Below are positions 44,902 to 54,430 of a DNA stretch of 64,000 nucleotides, piece by piece (positions within the stretch are counted from its first letter, which is position 1; each line of letters begins with the position of its first letter). This DNA is from Ectocarpus siliculosus (Eukaryota; Sar; Phaeophyceae; Ectocarpales; Ectocarpaceae), in NCBI GenBank assembly GCA_000310025.1, contig FN649742.1, positions 1,958,045 through 2,022,044 on the forward strand. The letters are read 5' to 3'. The notes beneath the pieces were generated by a model. The model was given only the letters and a program-made list of their open reading frames with translations. It did not search any database and had not been told where the DNA came from. The position numbers were made by a program, and so were the translations under genes.

Positions 44902-46711
44902 ATGTTGAACGCCCAAGACGTGTCGTTGCGCCCAGGTACTCTGGATCGAGCATTCGGTTATTGTTTCTCGCCGCCGGTGATGGCGGGCCACGTAGTGCAA
45001 CACCTTGCGGAGTGCCACGCGCATGCCGTTATTGTTGTACCGGGTTCTAAGTCTTACTGGTTCTCTCGGGTGCAGCAGGCGGCAGTGCGGTCTATGCTGA
45101 TTTCCCCGCCTAATGCGAGGGATATTTTCAGTGGCCTTGCCCAGACGGGTCCCTGAAAGAGTGGAAGTACCCGAGGTGGTCCATGGTAGCTTCTGAGGTT
45201 GATTTTACTTATTTTTCTTAGGTGCTGCCGCTCTCCAAAAAAAACAATCTTGATTGACACCGGTAACCTGTTACTGCAGCATGCGGCTCTCGTCCATCTT
45301 GCCCAGTTCCCTCCCTTTGGCTTGTGGATGGCTTGTGCTTCGTATCACAGGTCCCCACCCTGCCTCCGGGCGGCTGTGTCCAGTTTGTAGCGTGTTCGTC
45401 GGCCAGACGGAAAACGTGGGACATTGCAACTATTGTTGGTCCTGCGGTGTTCAGCCTGCCCGCGGGCGTCCGGTCCCGCGTGACCCTCAAGCGGCTCGGG
45501 TGTCGATCAATTTCGACGCGCTGCGCGCTCGTGGTGATCAGGTCCTCTCGGCCGCGTCTAACCGTCGTGCTCAACAGCGCAAGTGTGCCGTAGCGGACGG
45601 GTTCGACGCTTTCATACTTTCGGCGACTGAACAACGTCGGGGTTGGAAGCAGGCCTCGGACCGAGACGTGTTTGACTATCTCTGCTTCTTGGACACACAA
45701 GGTAGTGGTACCAAGTGGGTGCACTACAGGGCATGCCCTGGTGTCGGCACGACTCACTGCCGCGATTGTCTTCCAAACTCGCCATGTGCTAAGCGGTATG
45801 CCGCCGCGTCCATGCAGAAAGGGATCGTGTCCAAGTTGAAGATGGTGATGCAAGAACAGTTGGGAAAAGACAGCAGCTGGGACCCTGCCACGCGCTCGGG
45901 CAACCCGTGTTGTAGTCCTCTCGCCGACTCCTACCTCGTCTTCACGGGGGAGGAACAAAAACGTGTGGGTGTCGCTGTCAACCAGGCAGAGGCTATGTTA
46001 CCGCATGTCCTCATCGATTTGTTGAGGGACATGCGCTCTCGCGCGCAGACTGCGTCCTCTTTGGCGGGACGTATTGAGCTCACCAGGGACGTCGCTTTGT
46101 TATCGCTGGCGTGCGCCTCCATGCGGCGAGGCCATGATCTCTCCTTCACTATGGGATAGCAAGTTCTGCGGTTGCCCGCGGGGCAGGGTCTGATTTTCAT
46201 CTTCCAGTTTGGTAAGACCCTCCGTGACTCTGTCGATGCCGTTGTCGTGCGTCCGGACGTCGCCTGCCCGTCTATTTGTGCGGTGAGCAATGCTACCGCC
46301 TACATCAGTGCGGCGGAGCGTATTGGCTGGGATTTGTCTCAAGGGCATCTGTTTCCTGTCGTTCTGCTGGACGGAACTCCGGGCTGCGCTCCGCTTGCGG
46401 CGGTTCAGATGACGGCTGCCCTTCAAGGGCATTTGCGAGCGGCGGGACTGCCGCACCGCTACACTATGCACTCGTTCCGCGTCGGAGGTTTTGTAGCGCA
46501 GTCGCTTGACCGAACGGCGATGGACGCTATCATGAAAATTGCCGGGTGGCGTACGGAGAGTGTAGCGAAGCGATATGTTCGCGCCACTACTAGTGTGGGG
46601 GCAACGGGTTCCAAGAGGACCCGTAGCGAGCTGTACGCAGACTCAAACGCGTTGCCGTTGTCGGCCAACTTCACATGCGATTTCTCTGCGTGTGCTCGCC
46701 GCGGAAGATAA
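44902..46711 (+). mobile_element. DIRS-like tyrosine-recombinase retroelement fossil
   Basis: Two parts are seen in order. At 44902-45156 there is a stretch resembling the polymerase-end segment of DIRS-like elements (GHVVQHLAECHAHAVIVVPG, then YWFSRVQQAAVRS). From 45254 to 46711 lies a tyrosine recombinase: a zinc-ribbon-like head with paired CxxC, a helical core-binding region, and a catalytic domain with SMRRGHDL, HSFRVGG and GWRTESVAKRYV, so the R, HxxR, W and Y positions are still visible. Reverse transcriptase and RNase H parts are missing to the left. The element is truncated and broken, with about one interruption in the recombinase. Retained catalytic motifs suggest a fairly recent copy. 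A Crypton origin is the alternative. Confidence 0.65.
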
Positions 46712-47673
46712 AGAAAGTTTTGGGTGGGCGAGACCTAGCTTAGAGGCGTGAGTGGTCAATAACTCAGATGTGGCAGATCGGATAATCAACAAGAAAGTAA
46801 TGGGCGGGACCACAGGGCGGCGCAGGAGGCCTCACCCAACCAAATCCAATACTTACACCGAATGATCTGGGTAAGGGAAAATAATACAACAGTAATCTCG
46901 GATTGAGACGCATCTAGATTTCGGAACGAAATCGGGAAGAGTCAGATATTCCAGAAAGGATGTTGGAAAATGACCTCACCTAGTTTAGTCCCCCTTTTCT
47001 CTCCCGAAATACGCCGGAGCAGAGAAGAAGGGGTATATTTGAGACCACCCCACCCGCCCTACACAATGCTTACTATATTCATGAACTTACTGATCATTCA
47101 AACACTTTGGGCCTGGGCACACCCAGCCCAAAGGGTTACTTGTGGCGCAACCCTCCTGCAGCCGCAGGAGGCCTCACCCAACCAAATCCAATACTTACGT
47201 CGAATGATCTGGGTAAGGGATAAGAATACAACAGTATACACGTTAAGGCTGTGTTTGTTTGCCTTGATGGCACCTCCACCCTGAGACAACCCTTCTGTGC
47301 CCACCACACACTTGTTCTCCATCGTTGTGTAGCAATTCACAACGTCGGTGCCAGGAAATGGTCGATCCAGCACGATGTCTACCCGATGAAGCTTTCCGCG
47401 ATGTTTGCACTGCTGCCCCCAACGCAGTAGATACTGATTTCGAGCGTCGTCGCACGAAGAGAGGAAGTCGTGCAGTGGAGGGGATCGCCAACTCGAAATG
47501 ATTGGGCATCATTGGCTCCCTCGCTGACAGCGGCGGGCTTGCCTTGCTCGGAGACCACAACTGTACCAAATCACGTACCCGTCTTCCCATCCATGCCTTC
47601 CTGTTCTACATACATGGCCGGGCCCGCATGACCGGGTACGTGCGTCGACAGATGTCACAACAGACTAAGTCCT
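46712..47673. other. region with paired direct repeats and hairpins, no gene
   Basis: Between the recombinase fossil and the FNIP gene. Apart from the direct repeats and two hairpins listed separately, no coding stretch is supported. Confidence 0.5.
46822..47236. repeat. 73-base direct repeats with hairpins between them
   Basis: Copies at 46822-46894 and 47164-47236 share GCAGGAGGCCTCACCCAACC and onward through TGATCTGGGTAAGGGA with few changes. Between them are a 12-base-pair hairpin at 47105-47133 (CTTTGGGC, then GCCCAAAG) and an 8-base-pair hairpin at 47152-47172 (CCTCCTGC, then GCAGGAGG). The position just after the recombinase suits the split direct repeats of DIRS-like elements, but no matching left copy was found. 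Confidence 0.75.
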
Positions 47674-49593
47674 TCACGAGTCACACTTCGTAAGGAGGCC
47701 GGCCCGCGACTCCCGTAATGGGCTGGTTGAACTCCAAACCAAACGATAGCTGCTGCAGGGAGGTCGGCCACACGACGCCGTCGATGGGCTGTTAAATTTG
47801 TGACCAAACGATAGCCGTTGCAGGGAGGCCGGCCACACGACGACGACGATGGGCTGGTTGAATTTGTGACCGAACGATAGCTGCTGTAGGGAGGCCGGCC
47901 ACACGACGCCGACGATGGGCTGGTTGAATTTCCAACCAATTGATAGCTGCTGCAGGGAGGTCGGCAACACGACTTCGACGATGGGCTGGTTGAATTTGTG
48001 ACCAAACGATAGCCGTTGCAGGGAGGCCGGCCACACGACGCCGATGATGGGCTGGTTGAATTCCCAACCGAACGATAGCTGCTGCAGGGAGGCCAGCAAC
48101 ACGACACCGACGATGGGCTGGTTGAATTTCCAACCAATTGATAGCTGCTGCAGGGAGGCCGGCCACACGACTTCGACGATGGGCTGGTTGAATTTGTGAC
48201 CAAACGATAGCCGTTGCAGGGAGGCCGGCCACACCACTCCGACAATGGGCTGGTCGAATCTATGCCCAAACGATAGCTGCTGCAGGGCGACCGGCCACAC
48301 GACCTCGGCGATGGGCTGAGTAAATGATTCCCCGAACGATAGCTGCTGCAGGGAGACCGGCCACACGACCCCCGTGATGGGCTGATTGAATCCACGACCA
48401 AACGATAGTTGTTGCAGGGAGGCCGGCCACACGACTTGAGCGATCGGCTGGTTGAAGTCATCCCCAAACGACACCTGCTTCACGGAGGCTGACCACACAA
48501 TTCCGACAATGAGCTGGTTGAAGAAGCCTTCAAACGAAACCTGCTGCAGGGAGACTGGCCACACGACTCCGACAATGGGCTGGTTGAAGAAACCTTTAAA
48601 CGAAAGCTGCTGCAGGGAGGCCGGCCACACGATATTAGTGATGGGCTGGTCGAATTTATGCCCAAACGATAGTTGCTGCAGGGAGGCCGGCCACACGGCA
48701 TTAGCAATGGGCTGGTTGAATTTGATCCTAAACAGTAGCTGTTCCAGGGAGGCCGGCCACACGACTCCGACGATGGGCTGGTCGAATCTATCCCCAAGCC
48801 ATAGCTGCTGCAAGGAAGCCGGCCGCACGACTCCGACAATGGGCTGGTTAAACCATTCCCCAAACGAAAGCTGCTGCAAGGAGGCCGGCCACACGACGCC
48901 GACGATGGGCTGGTCGAACCGATCTCCAAACGAAAGCTGCCGCAAGGAGGCCGGCCACGACGCTGTGTACACGGGCATATTCACATTAAATACCAGCCGT
49001 TGAAGCCTTTGACGCCATACGACCGATCCCAGGCTTGCTGCTTGTCGCCGCCGATATTCTGACCCAGACCACAGCCCATTGGCAGAACTCTGGTGTAGAT
49101 CCTCCATCAGAAGTGCCCACGTCATAACGAACGCCTGTACAGCCGGCACGCGACTCGAGATGCCAACCGCTCGACTGCGCTTGGTGGGTATTGTGTGTGA
49201 TTTGTGACAAGACCACAAGCTAGGAGGCGTTCGTTGATGAACACGCACGTGCAAAGTTTGGACATTTCTGCACGCCCCACAACATCCCAGCGACACAAGC
49301 TGCAGCTCCAACGTAGATGCATACCAACGTTTTTTTTGTCCATCGCACGCCTGGTTCAATGCGACAATGAAGGCATCCAGGCACTCGCTCTTTCCTGAGA
49401 TATTGAATGAACGATACACACGTAAGAATGCAAATAATATGTGGTGGGCCTTGAGACAGTTTCTTGCTGGGAGACTCGGTGGTTGAGGTCGGAGAAAGGA
49501 ACAAGGTGGTTGCCGTCGGTTGGCAGACGTTGATCGGTTCTTCTGTCGCTGGGCTCCCCGCTCGGCTCGTGCCTTTCGTTTGTAGGCAATCAT
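47674..49593 (-). CDS. FNIP-type leucine-rich-repeat protein, intronless
   Basis: ATG at 49593, 639 residues. The first 200 or so form a basic, mixed N-terminal region without a recognised domain. From about residue 208 come 18 in-frame repeats of 23 residues with consensus W-P-A-S-L-Q-Q-L-S-F-G-x-x-F-N-Q-P-I-x-x-V-V, matching the FNIP repeat (a leucine-rich-repeat variant named from Dictyostelium). Such repeats form a curved protein-binding surface; the ligand is unknown. Near 47787 one unit reads GGGCTGTTAAATTTG where its neighbours read GGGCTGGTTGAATTTG. This one-base loss throws the last repeat and a half out of frame, so the tail (CGRPPCSSYRLVWSS) is not repeat-like. It has no introns, unlike its neighbours. 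Multigene expansions of repeat proteins are known in brown algae, so paralogues are likely. Confidence 0.8.
   Translation of the reverse strand: MIAYKRKARAERGAQRQKNRSTSANRRQPPCSFLRPQPPSLPARNCLKAHHILFAFLRVYRSFNISGKSECLDAFIVALNQACDGQKKRWYASTLELQLVSLGCCGACRNVQTLHVRVHQRTPPSLWSCHKSHTIPTKRSRAVGISSRVPAVQAFVMTWALLMEDLHQSSANGLWSGSEYRRRQAASLGSVVWRQRLQRLVFNVNMPVYTASWPASLRQLSFGDRFDQPIVGVVWPASLQQLSFGEWFNQPIVGVVRPASLQQLWLGDRFDQPIVGVVWPASLEQLLFRIKFNQPIANAVWPASLQQLSFGHKFDQPITNIVWPASLQQLSFKGFFNQPIVGVVWPVSLQQVSFEGFFNQLIVGIVWSASVKQVSFGDDFNQPIAQVVWPASLQQLSFGRGFNQPITGVVWPVSLQQLSFGESFTQPIAEVVWPVALQQLSFGHRFDQPIVGVVWPASLQRLSFGHKFNQPIVEVVWPASLQQLSIGWKFNQPIVGVVLLASLQQLSFGWEFNQPIIGVVWPASLQRLSFGHKFNQPIVEVVLPTSLQQLSIGWKFNQPIVGVVWPASLQQLSFGHKFNQPIVVVVWPASLQRLSFGHKFNSPSTASCGRPPCSSYRLVWSSTSPLRESRAGLLTKCDS
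47775..48972 (-). repeat. 69-base tandem repeat array coding the FNIP repeats
   Basis: About 19 units of 69 bases. Units in the 47.8-48.25 kb part are nearly identical, and a multi-unit block recurs there (GGTTGAATTTGTGACCAAAC appears at about 47986 and again at about 48186, with a close variant near 47855), while units above 48.3 kb are more diverged. This is the signature of recent unequal exchange at the 3' end of the gene. Confidence 0.9.
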
Positions 49594-50604
49594 GCCGAGT
49601 TAAGTGGTGGCTGAGGCCCACGACGATTTTTCCTTGGGAGTGGTGAGTGAGTTTGGGTGCGCGGAGGGCGAGAGTAGTTGCCGAGAGAGAGGTATCGTTG
49701 GCTCTCTCCTCATCCCCAAGCGTAGATCTGCAACACACGCGCGGTGTGAAAACACGATATCGCCCTCTCGCTTGTGTCGAGCAAGAGAAGAAAGAAGCCG
49801 CAACGTTTGGTGTGTTCTGTCACCTGAGAATTGCTGTACTGCCGAGGGGTCGTGTGTTGGTGTTCTAAGCGGCGAGAGTATATCCTACACAGGGGGGAGG
49901 GAGTCTTAAATGTTCGGTGAAGGTGGTGTAGCCGTGGGGAGGTGCGTAATTTGCTCGAGATTCTTGAGCAAATGGTTTGTTCGGGTGGAATATTGGTTGG
50001 CTAAAGGTCCGGGGAGAGGAGGGGGAACTGAAGATGCAAAAATTCATAGTTTGGTGTGTTGTTGATTGATGTAATCGTTTTGGAGTGAAGACGAGTGGCA
50101 TCGTCACTCGCTTCGCTCGCAGGCACTTAACGGGGTTTTGGGCGTGCTGCAGTGTGAGGTCACAGTGCCATGTGACTCGCTTTCGTTCGAAGGCACTTCA
50201 CGGGGTTTCGGGCGTGCTGCAGTGTGCGGTCACAGTGCGGATAGACTCGCATGTACTCAAAGACAGTTCATGCGCAGGCAATGTGATGGACCCCCTGTCG
50301 AGGAAATTCCTGGTTTGTTTCTTCGACACGCCGGTCGGTGTGCCTCTCTTTGCTCGTAAACACTAGGTTCTATTGCACGAGAAGATTAATTGTTCGACCG
50401 CTCAGCAGTGCATACCCCCTCGATACGCCTTGCCCCACCCAAACCTTTGTACAGTACTCCAGGCCAGACACCTGCCCACTCGCTTGCGGCCTTGTATGAC
50501 TGTCTTTTGTCCCACAGTGTAGCGTGCCCAACTGCCCTACCCCTCACGTTCACCGTAACTGTCGCCGGTGCTTTTGGCGCATGTCGGCGAGAGCGTTGAT
50601 GGCA
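49594..50604. other. region without a recognised gene
   Basis: Upstream of the FNIP gene, so its promoter should be at the left end. The only structure noted is a 70-base tandem repeat at 50121-50260. Confidence 0.5.
50121..50260. repeat. two-copy 70-base tandem repeat
   Basis: AGGCACTTAACGGGGTTTTG at 50121 recurs as AGGCACTTCACGGGGTTTCG at 50191, each followed by GGCGTGCTGCAGTGTG and GGTCACAGTGC. Partial flanking copies exist on both sides. Confidence 0.85.
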
Positions 50605-52230
50605 TCAAATGGGCGGTTGAAAAGTCTCCTTTAGGAACTCCCTCGCTAACTCTCTGTCCTGTAAGACATCGTCTGGCAACACGAGGAACAGGCCGTCGAG
50701 AGTTTCCCCCTGGAGGCGGTGTACCCGTGACCTTGGGCGAATAACCCTCTAGAAGGATTCCACACGGCCATCCCTTCGAACCCTACACCTTGCACTCTGT
50801 GAACGGTTATGCAAGCAGCGACCATGACTGCTAACGATGTAGGCGTCGCTGACCGCTACCCCCCTGCAGTAGGGCACCCATACGTTTTTATCCTCGAAGG
50901 ACTGTATTTTAACGGTGTTCTCCCTCCCGTTGCCGCTCGTAAGCTCAACCTCGACCCACGCCGGGTGTTTATGGTCTACTTCCTGCTCGTGTATCTCTGC
51001 CTCCAACGAAGCCGCGGTGTGTTCCCAGCGCCTGACGAGACCACAAGTTTCGTTCACGATCCCACCCTGTTGGTCGACGTTTGTCGTGATGACAATCTGA
51101 AGAAGAGGTGTCGAGGGCGGGAAGGCTCGGTGTTTGTTCGTCGGTTTCGGGAAGAGACTGACTAGTTGGGAAGAGAGTAGCTTCCAACGTGGTAGTGTAC
51201 GAAGGATGTCCAATATTCCACGAATCTCACCTTGAGTTCCTCGTGGAGGACGAGGGTGTCAGGCAAATCAGCATACTCGAGGACACGACGATAGGGTGGC
51301 GTCCCTTAACGCGGTTGAGTTTCGTGTCATTCTGTTTGACCAAGGTCTCACGGGTGGCCAAAAGGAGGTTACAACTGGTGCTCAACATCCCCGGGGGTCA
51401 GGTTGGGACGTTGGGGATCGACCTTGGACAACATGTAGTCTACGCTGCCAGGCCGCCCTGCTTGGACCAAAGTCGCAATCCGTGTTGCGGTGCTAGCTGC
51501 ATACGTCGGCGTACAACCTGACTCCCGGGGAGGTTGGGCATCAGTTACAACCTCCTTTGGCCACCCGTGCTGGGCGTGCAGGATTGGCGTTCCTCCCCGT
51601 TGTCTCCCAAGGCTCGGAGGTGGTCCATGTTAAACTCGGCACTGGGGCACTGTGTCACCTTGGTCAGGAGAGCTTCTCTTGTACGGGGCAATGCACGGTG
51701 TCGTTTGAGAGGCATTGATTAGCGAGTCGTGCGTCGTGTGCTCGAGCCCTGGACTGCCGTCGAGTCCCACCATCGTGGAGAAAAGGGCGTCCCAGGCTTC
51801 GCCGTCCGGCACGCCGTCATGTAGCTCGTCTAGGCAAATGTGGAAGTCGGGGTCATCCTGCTGGCGGAAATTTTCTCTGAGCTCATGCATCTTGAATTTC
51901 GACCAAAGTCCCAAGATGTACACCGCACAGTTGCTGTGCACCACCCCGAACAGACAGGGGGACACTGGTGGCAGTTGGCAAAGGTCCTCAATGGCGAGGA
52001 TGGTCCTTCTTCCGAACGGTGCACGTCGTTTGTGCGGTAGTGCCGCTCTCCTATGTACATGATCCGTGGCGTCAAGTAGGTAGGTGAGCCGTGGCCATGG
52101 AGATCTCGTCAATGACGACGAAATTGATTTCCTTTGGCGCAGGCCATAGCGGGTTGGATAGATCAAGCCCGGACTCGAACCCTTTGGACAGCTGCAGGAA
52201 GCGGTGCAACGTCACGCCCCCTATATTCCT
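50605..52230 (-). pseudogene. decayed Pif1-like helicase, possibly of Helitron origin
   Basis: Minus-strand segments in family order: GGVTLHRFLQLSKGF, the Walker B block EINFVVIDEISMATAH (about 52140-52095), DLCQLPPV, LRENFRQQDDPDFHICLDEL, TTNVDQQGGIVNETCGLVRR, and a C-terminal RLQGETLDGLFLVLP, ending FLKETFQPPI with a stop at 50605. Pif1 helicases unwind DNA 5' to 3' and occur both as host genes and as the helicase half of Helitrons. The parts fall in different frames with spacers too short for introns, and the Walker A loop is not seen, so the gene is dead or truncated. No Rep/HUH motif or Helitron terminus was recognised, hence the tentative origin. Confidence 0.6.
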
Positions 52231-53670
52231 CTCTTGCGTACAGCCTCAACCCAACCCAACCCCTCTCACCTTCGGTAGTCATGGCAACTGCTGTTCAAAG
52301 CAGCAAAGCAGTGTGGTAGCAGTGTGGGTATGCTTGCGAGCGTCCGAGAGCGAGTCCGAGCAGACCGCGGAGCCCCGCAACCCGCCACCTACACGAGCCT
52401 TGGGAGCCTTGGTTACTGCTTGGTTACACTTCGACACTGATCTGCACCGACCACCGCGACATCACCGGTTGCGACAGAAGAAGAACCGGTTCGCGACCGA
52501 AGAACCGGTTCCCAGCATCGGTCCGCAATCCGCAGGCCTATGTGTGTGCGGCAATCACAGGTTGTCGCAACGCCGCGCGGAAGGCGTGTTGCGGCACTGT
52601 AGCCTCCCGCAGCCCCCCCCCGGGAGGCGCCCCCCGCGTAGTGGCCTCTGTTTTGGGATTTGAATTGTGTAGCCAGTGTCGTCAACGGTATTGCGGAGTA
52701 ATTCCCAGAGGAAAGTGCGGGAGATGCACAACTAACTCCCCGATGGACGTCTAAAACAGGGGATAGGACCTTTGTGACCCCTTTTAGACGGAATATGTCC
52801 TCCCCCTCTTTGCTCAGTCTACCTTTGAGAGCAAAGCAACAGCAAGCACTGCTGTTGTTCCAAGAGATTAATGAACAAGTGAGTCTTGATCAGGGTCTTC
52901 AGGGATCGCTACGCGTGTAATCCCACAACACCTCCCCGTATAGGGGCCGCCGGAGGATCTAGGGTGCTTCGTCCGCCCCCCTACCGGGGGGGCAGGCTTG
53001 CGTAATACCCGTGATTATCGGCAAGGGGGGCGAGTGGTTATCGGTGAACCAAATTTGCGACATGGACAAAGAGCAAAAAAAGCTGCTTGCAGACAGACGA
53101 GACACGGTGGGTCATTTTTCTAGCGTGTCCTCGACTCTCGTGCTCACAATTTTTCTGAGGGCCGTTCAGCCTCCTGGTCTGTATCAACCACCATACATAC
53201 AAGACGGAGCATACACACAACTCGTGGCGGATGCCTTTGTCATCTCTGTTGCTTGAGTGGGTGGCGAGGGATCATCGGGAAACCAAAGTTAAAGTTGCGA
53301 CACGGGCGAAAGAGCAAACAAAACTGGTTGCTGGCGCGGTGGGCTTCTTTCGAGCGTCGTGATGTTCACTCTCACCACCTCAGGTTCTGTGTCTCCTATC
53401 GCCCTGTGGTCTCTATCAGCCACCACACAAGACGGACCATACACACAGCTCGCGGGGGATAGGTTTACAGTTGCTGCTGCTTCACTCTGTGCTGATGTAT
53501 CACCGAAAAACCAAATCGGTGGGAAGGTGCACGTATGTGTGACGAACGGCCGTTGCATGGTCTCTTTTTTTGTCAATGACTCGGATGAGCAAAGAGAATC
53601 GACCAGCACCGTATGTAGATCCTGTTTTGGGTGGTCCCTTTCGTGTGAAAAAATATCTCCAAAAAATGGA
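52231..53670. other. region without a recognised gene, containing a diverged tandem repeat
   Basis: Only short open frames of no coding character. The right part holds the roughly 230-base tandem repeat listed separately. Confidence 0.45.
53039..53560. repeat. diverged tandem repeat, unit about 230 bases
   Basis: Anchor blocks recur at similar spacing: GGTGAACCAAATTTGCGACA near 53042, CGGGAAACCAAAGTTAAAGT near 53275 and CACCGAAAAACCAAATCGGT near 53500. A second anchor, ACAAGACGGAGCATACACAC near 53198, recurs as ACAAGACGGACCATACACAC near 53428. Copies differ by many substitutions and small gaps, so the array is old. Confidence 0.65.
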
Positions 53671-54205
53671 AATGTTATTTGCTCAACCGGTAGATAGAGT
53701 AACTTTTTATTTTCTCCACCAGACCAGTTATTTGCTGCACCAGGTAGTTCTTCGCCCACAGAGCTCCAATCGACCTCAAACCAAATGCATCGTGTAGTAG
53801 GTAGGCTACAGCTTCTCGCAAGTACTCCACCGGTGCACCTACCCACGTCAGGAACCAACCTAGCACCTACCCAAGCAATAAGTTCTCCTATCAACACCAG
53901 CCTAGCGCTAATGCCGGCCCGTCAACCTACAACTTAACCAGAGCTAACCTACAGTAGCACCTATCGGGTGGCTTTGAGGTTAGGGTTAGCCTTAGAATTT
54001 TTATCCGGTGCATCGAATATTTTTCGTTTTGCTTTGGTAGGTGCTAGGTTGATTCCTGACATGGGGAGGTTCACCGCTGGACTTGCTAAATAGCTGTAGC
54101 CTACCTACTACACGATTCAATTGGTTTGAGGTCGATTGGACCTCTGTGGACGGAGATCTGCCTGGTGGAGCAAATCAGAACTTACCAGTGGAGCAAATAG
54201 CATTA
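53671..54205. mobile_element. long inverted repeat, probably a non-autonomous foldback element
   Basis: A left arm at about 53671-53873 and a right arm at about 54033-54205 are reverse complements over some 170-200 bases. Shared blocks include CCAATCGACCTCAAACCAA, CGTGTAGTAGGTAGGCTACA, GTCAGGAA and CAACCTAGCACCTACC. The arms have diverged and the left carries about 24 extra bases. The spacer of about 160 bases is unrelated and has no open frame. Long arms with a short non-coding centre fit a foldback or MITE element. Target duplications were not identified. Confidence 0.75.
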
Positions 54206-54430
54206 TTACCGAAATAAAATACAGAACGCTTGGAGGCAAGTCTGGATGGTATCCCTGGAGAGAAAGGCTGCTCCGGGAGGCTCGGACCTCCACAGCTTTA
54301 ACCCGCCGGTTTTTGCTGCTCCCGTCTCCCCTCTCCCCTGTCTCTTCCTTCACCACGACAAGCACCAAAGACCGGCATGAACAGAACACAAAGCGCTGAT
54401 GACTTCAAATCAGGACAATCCTGGAGGAGT

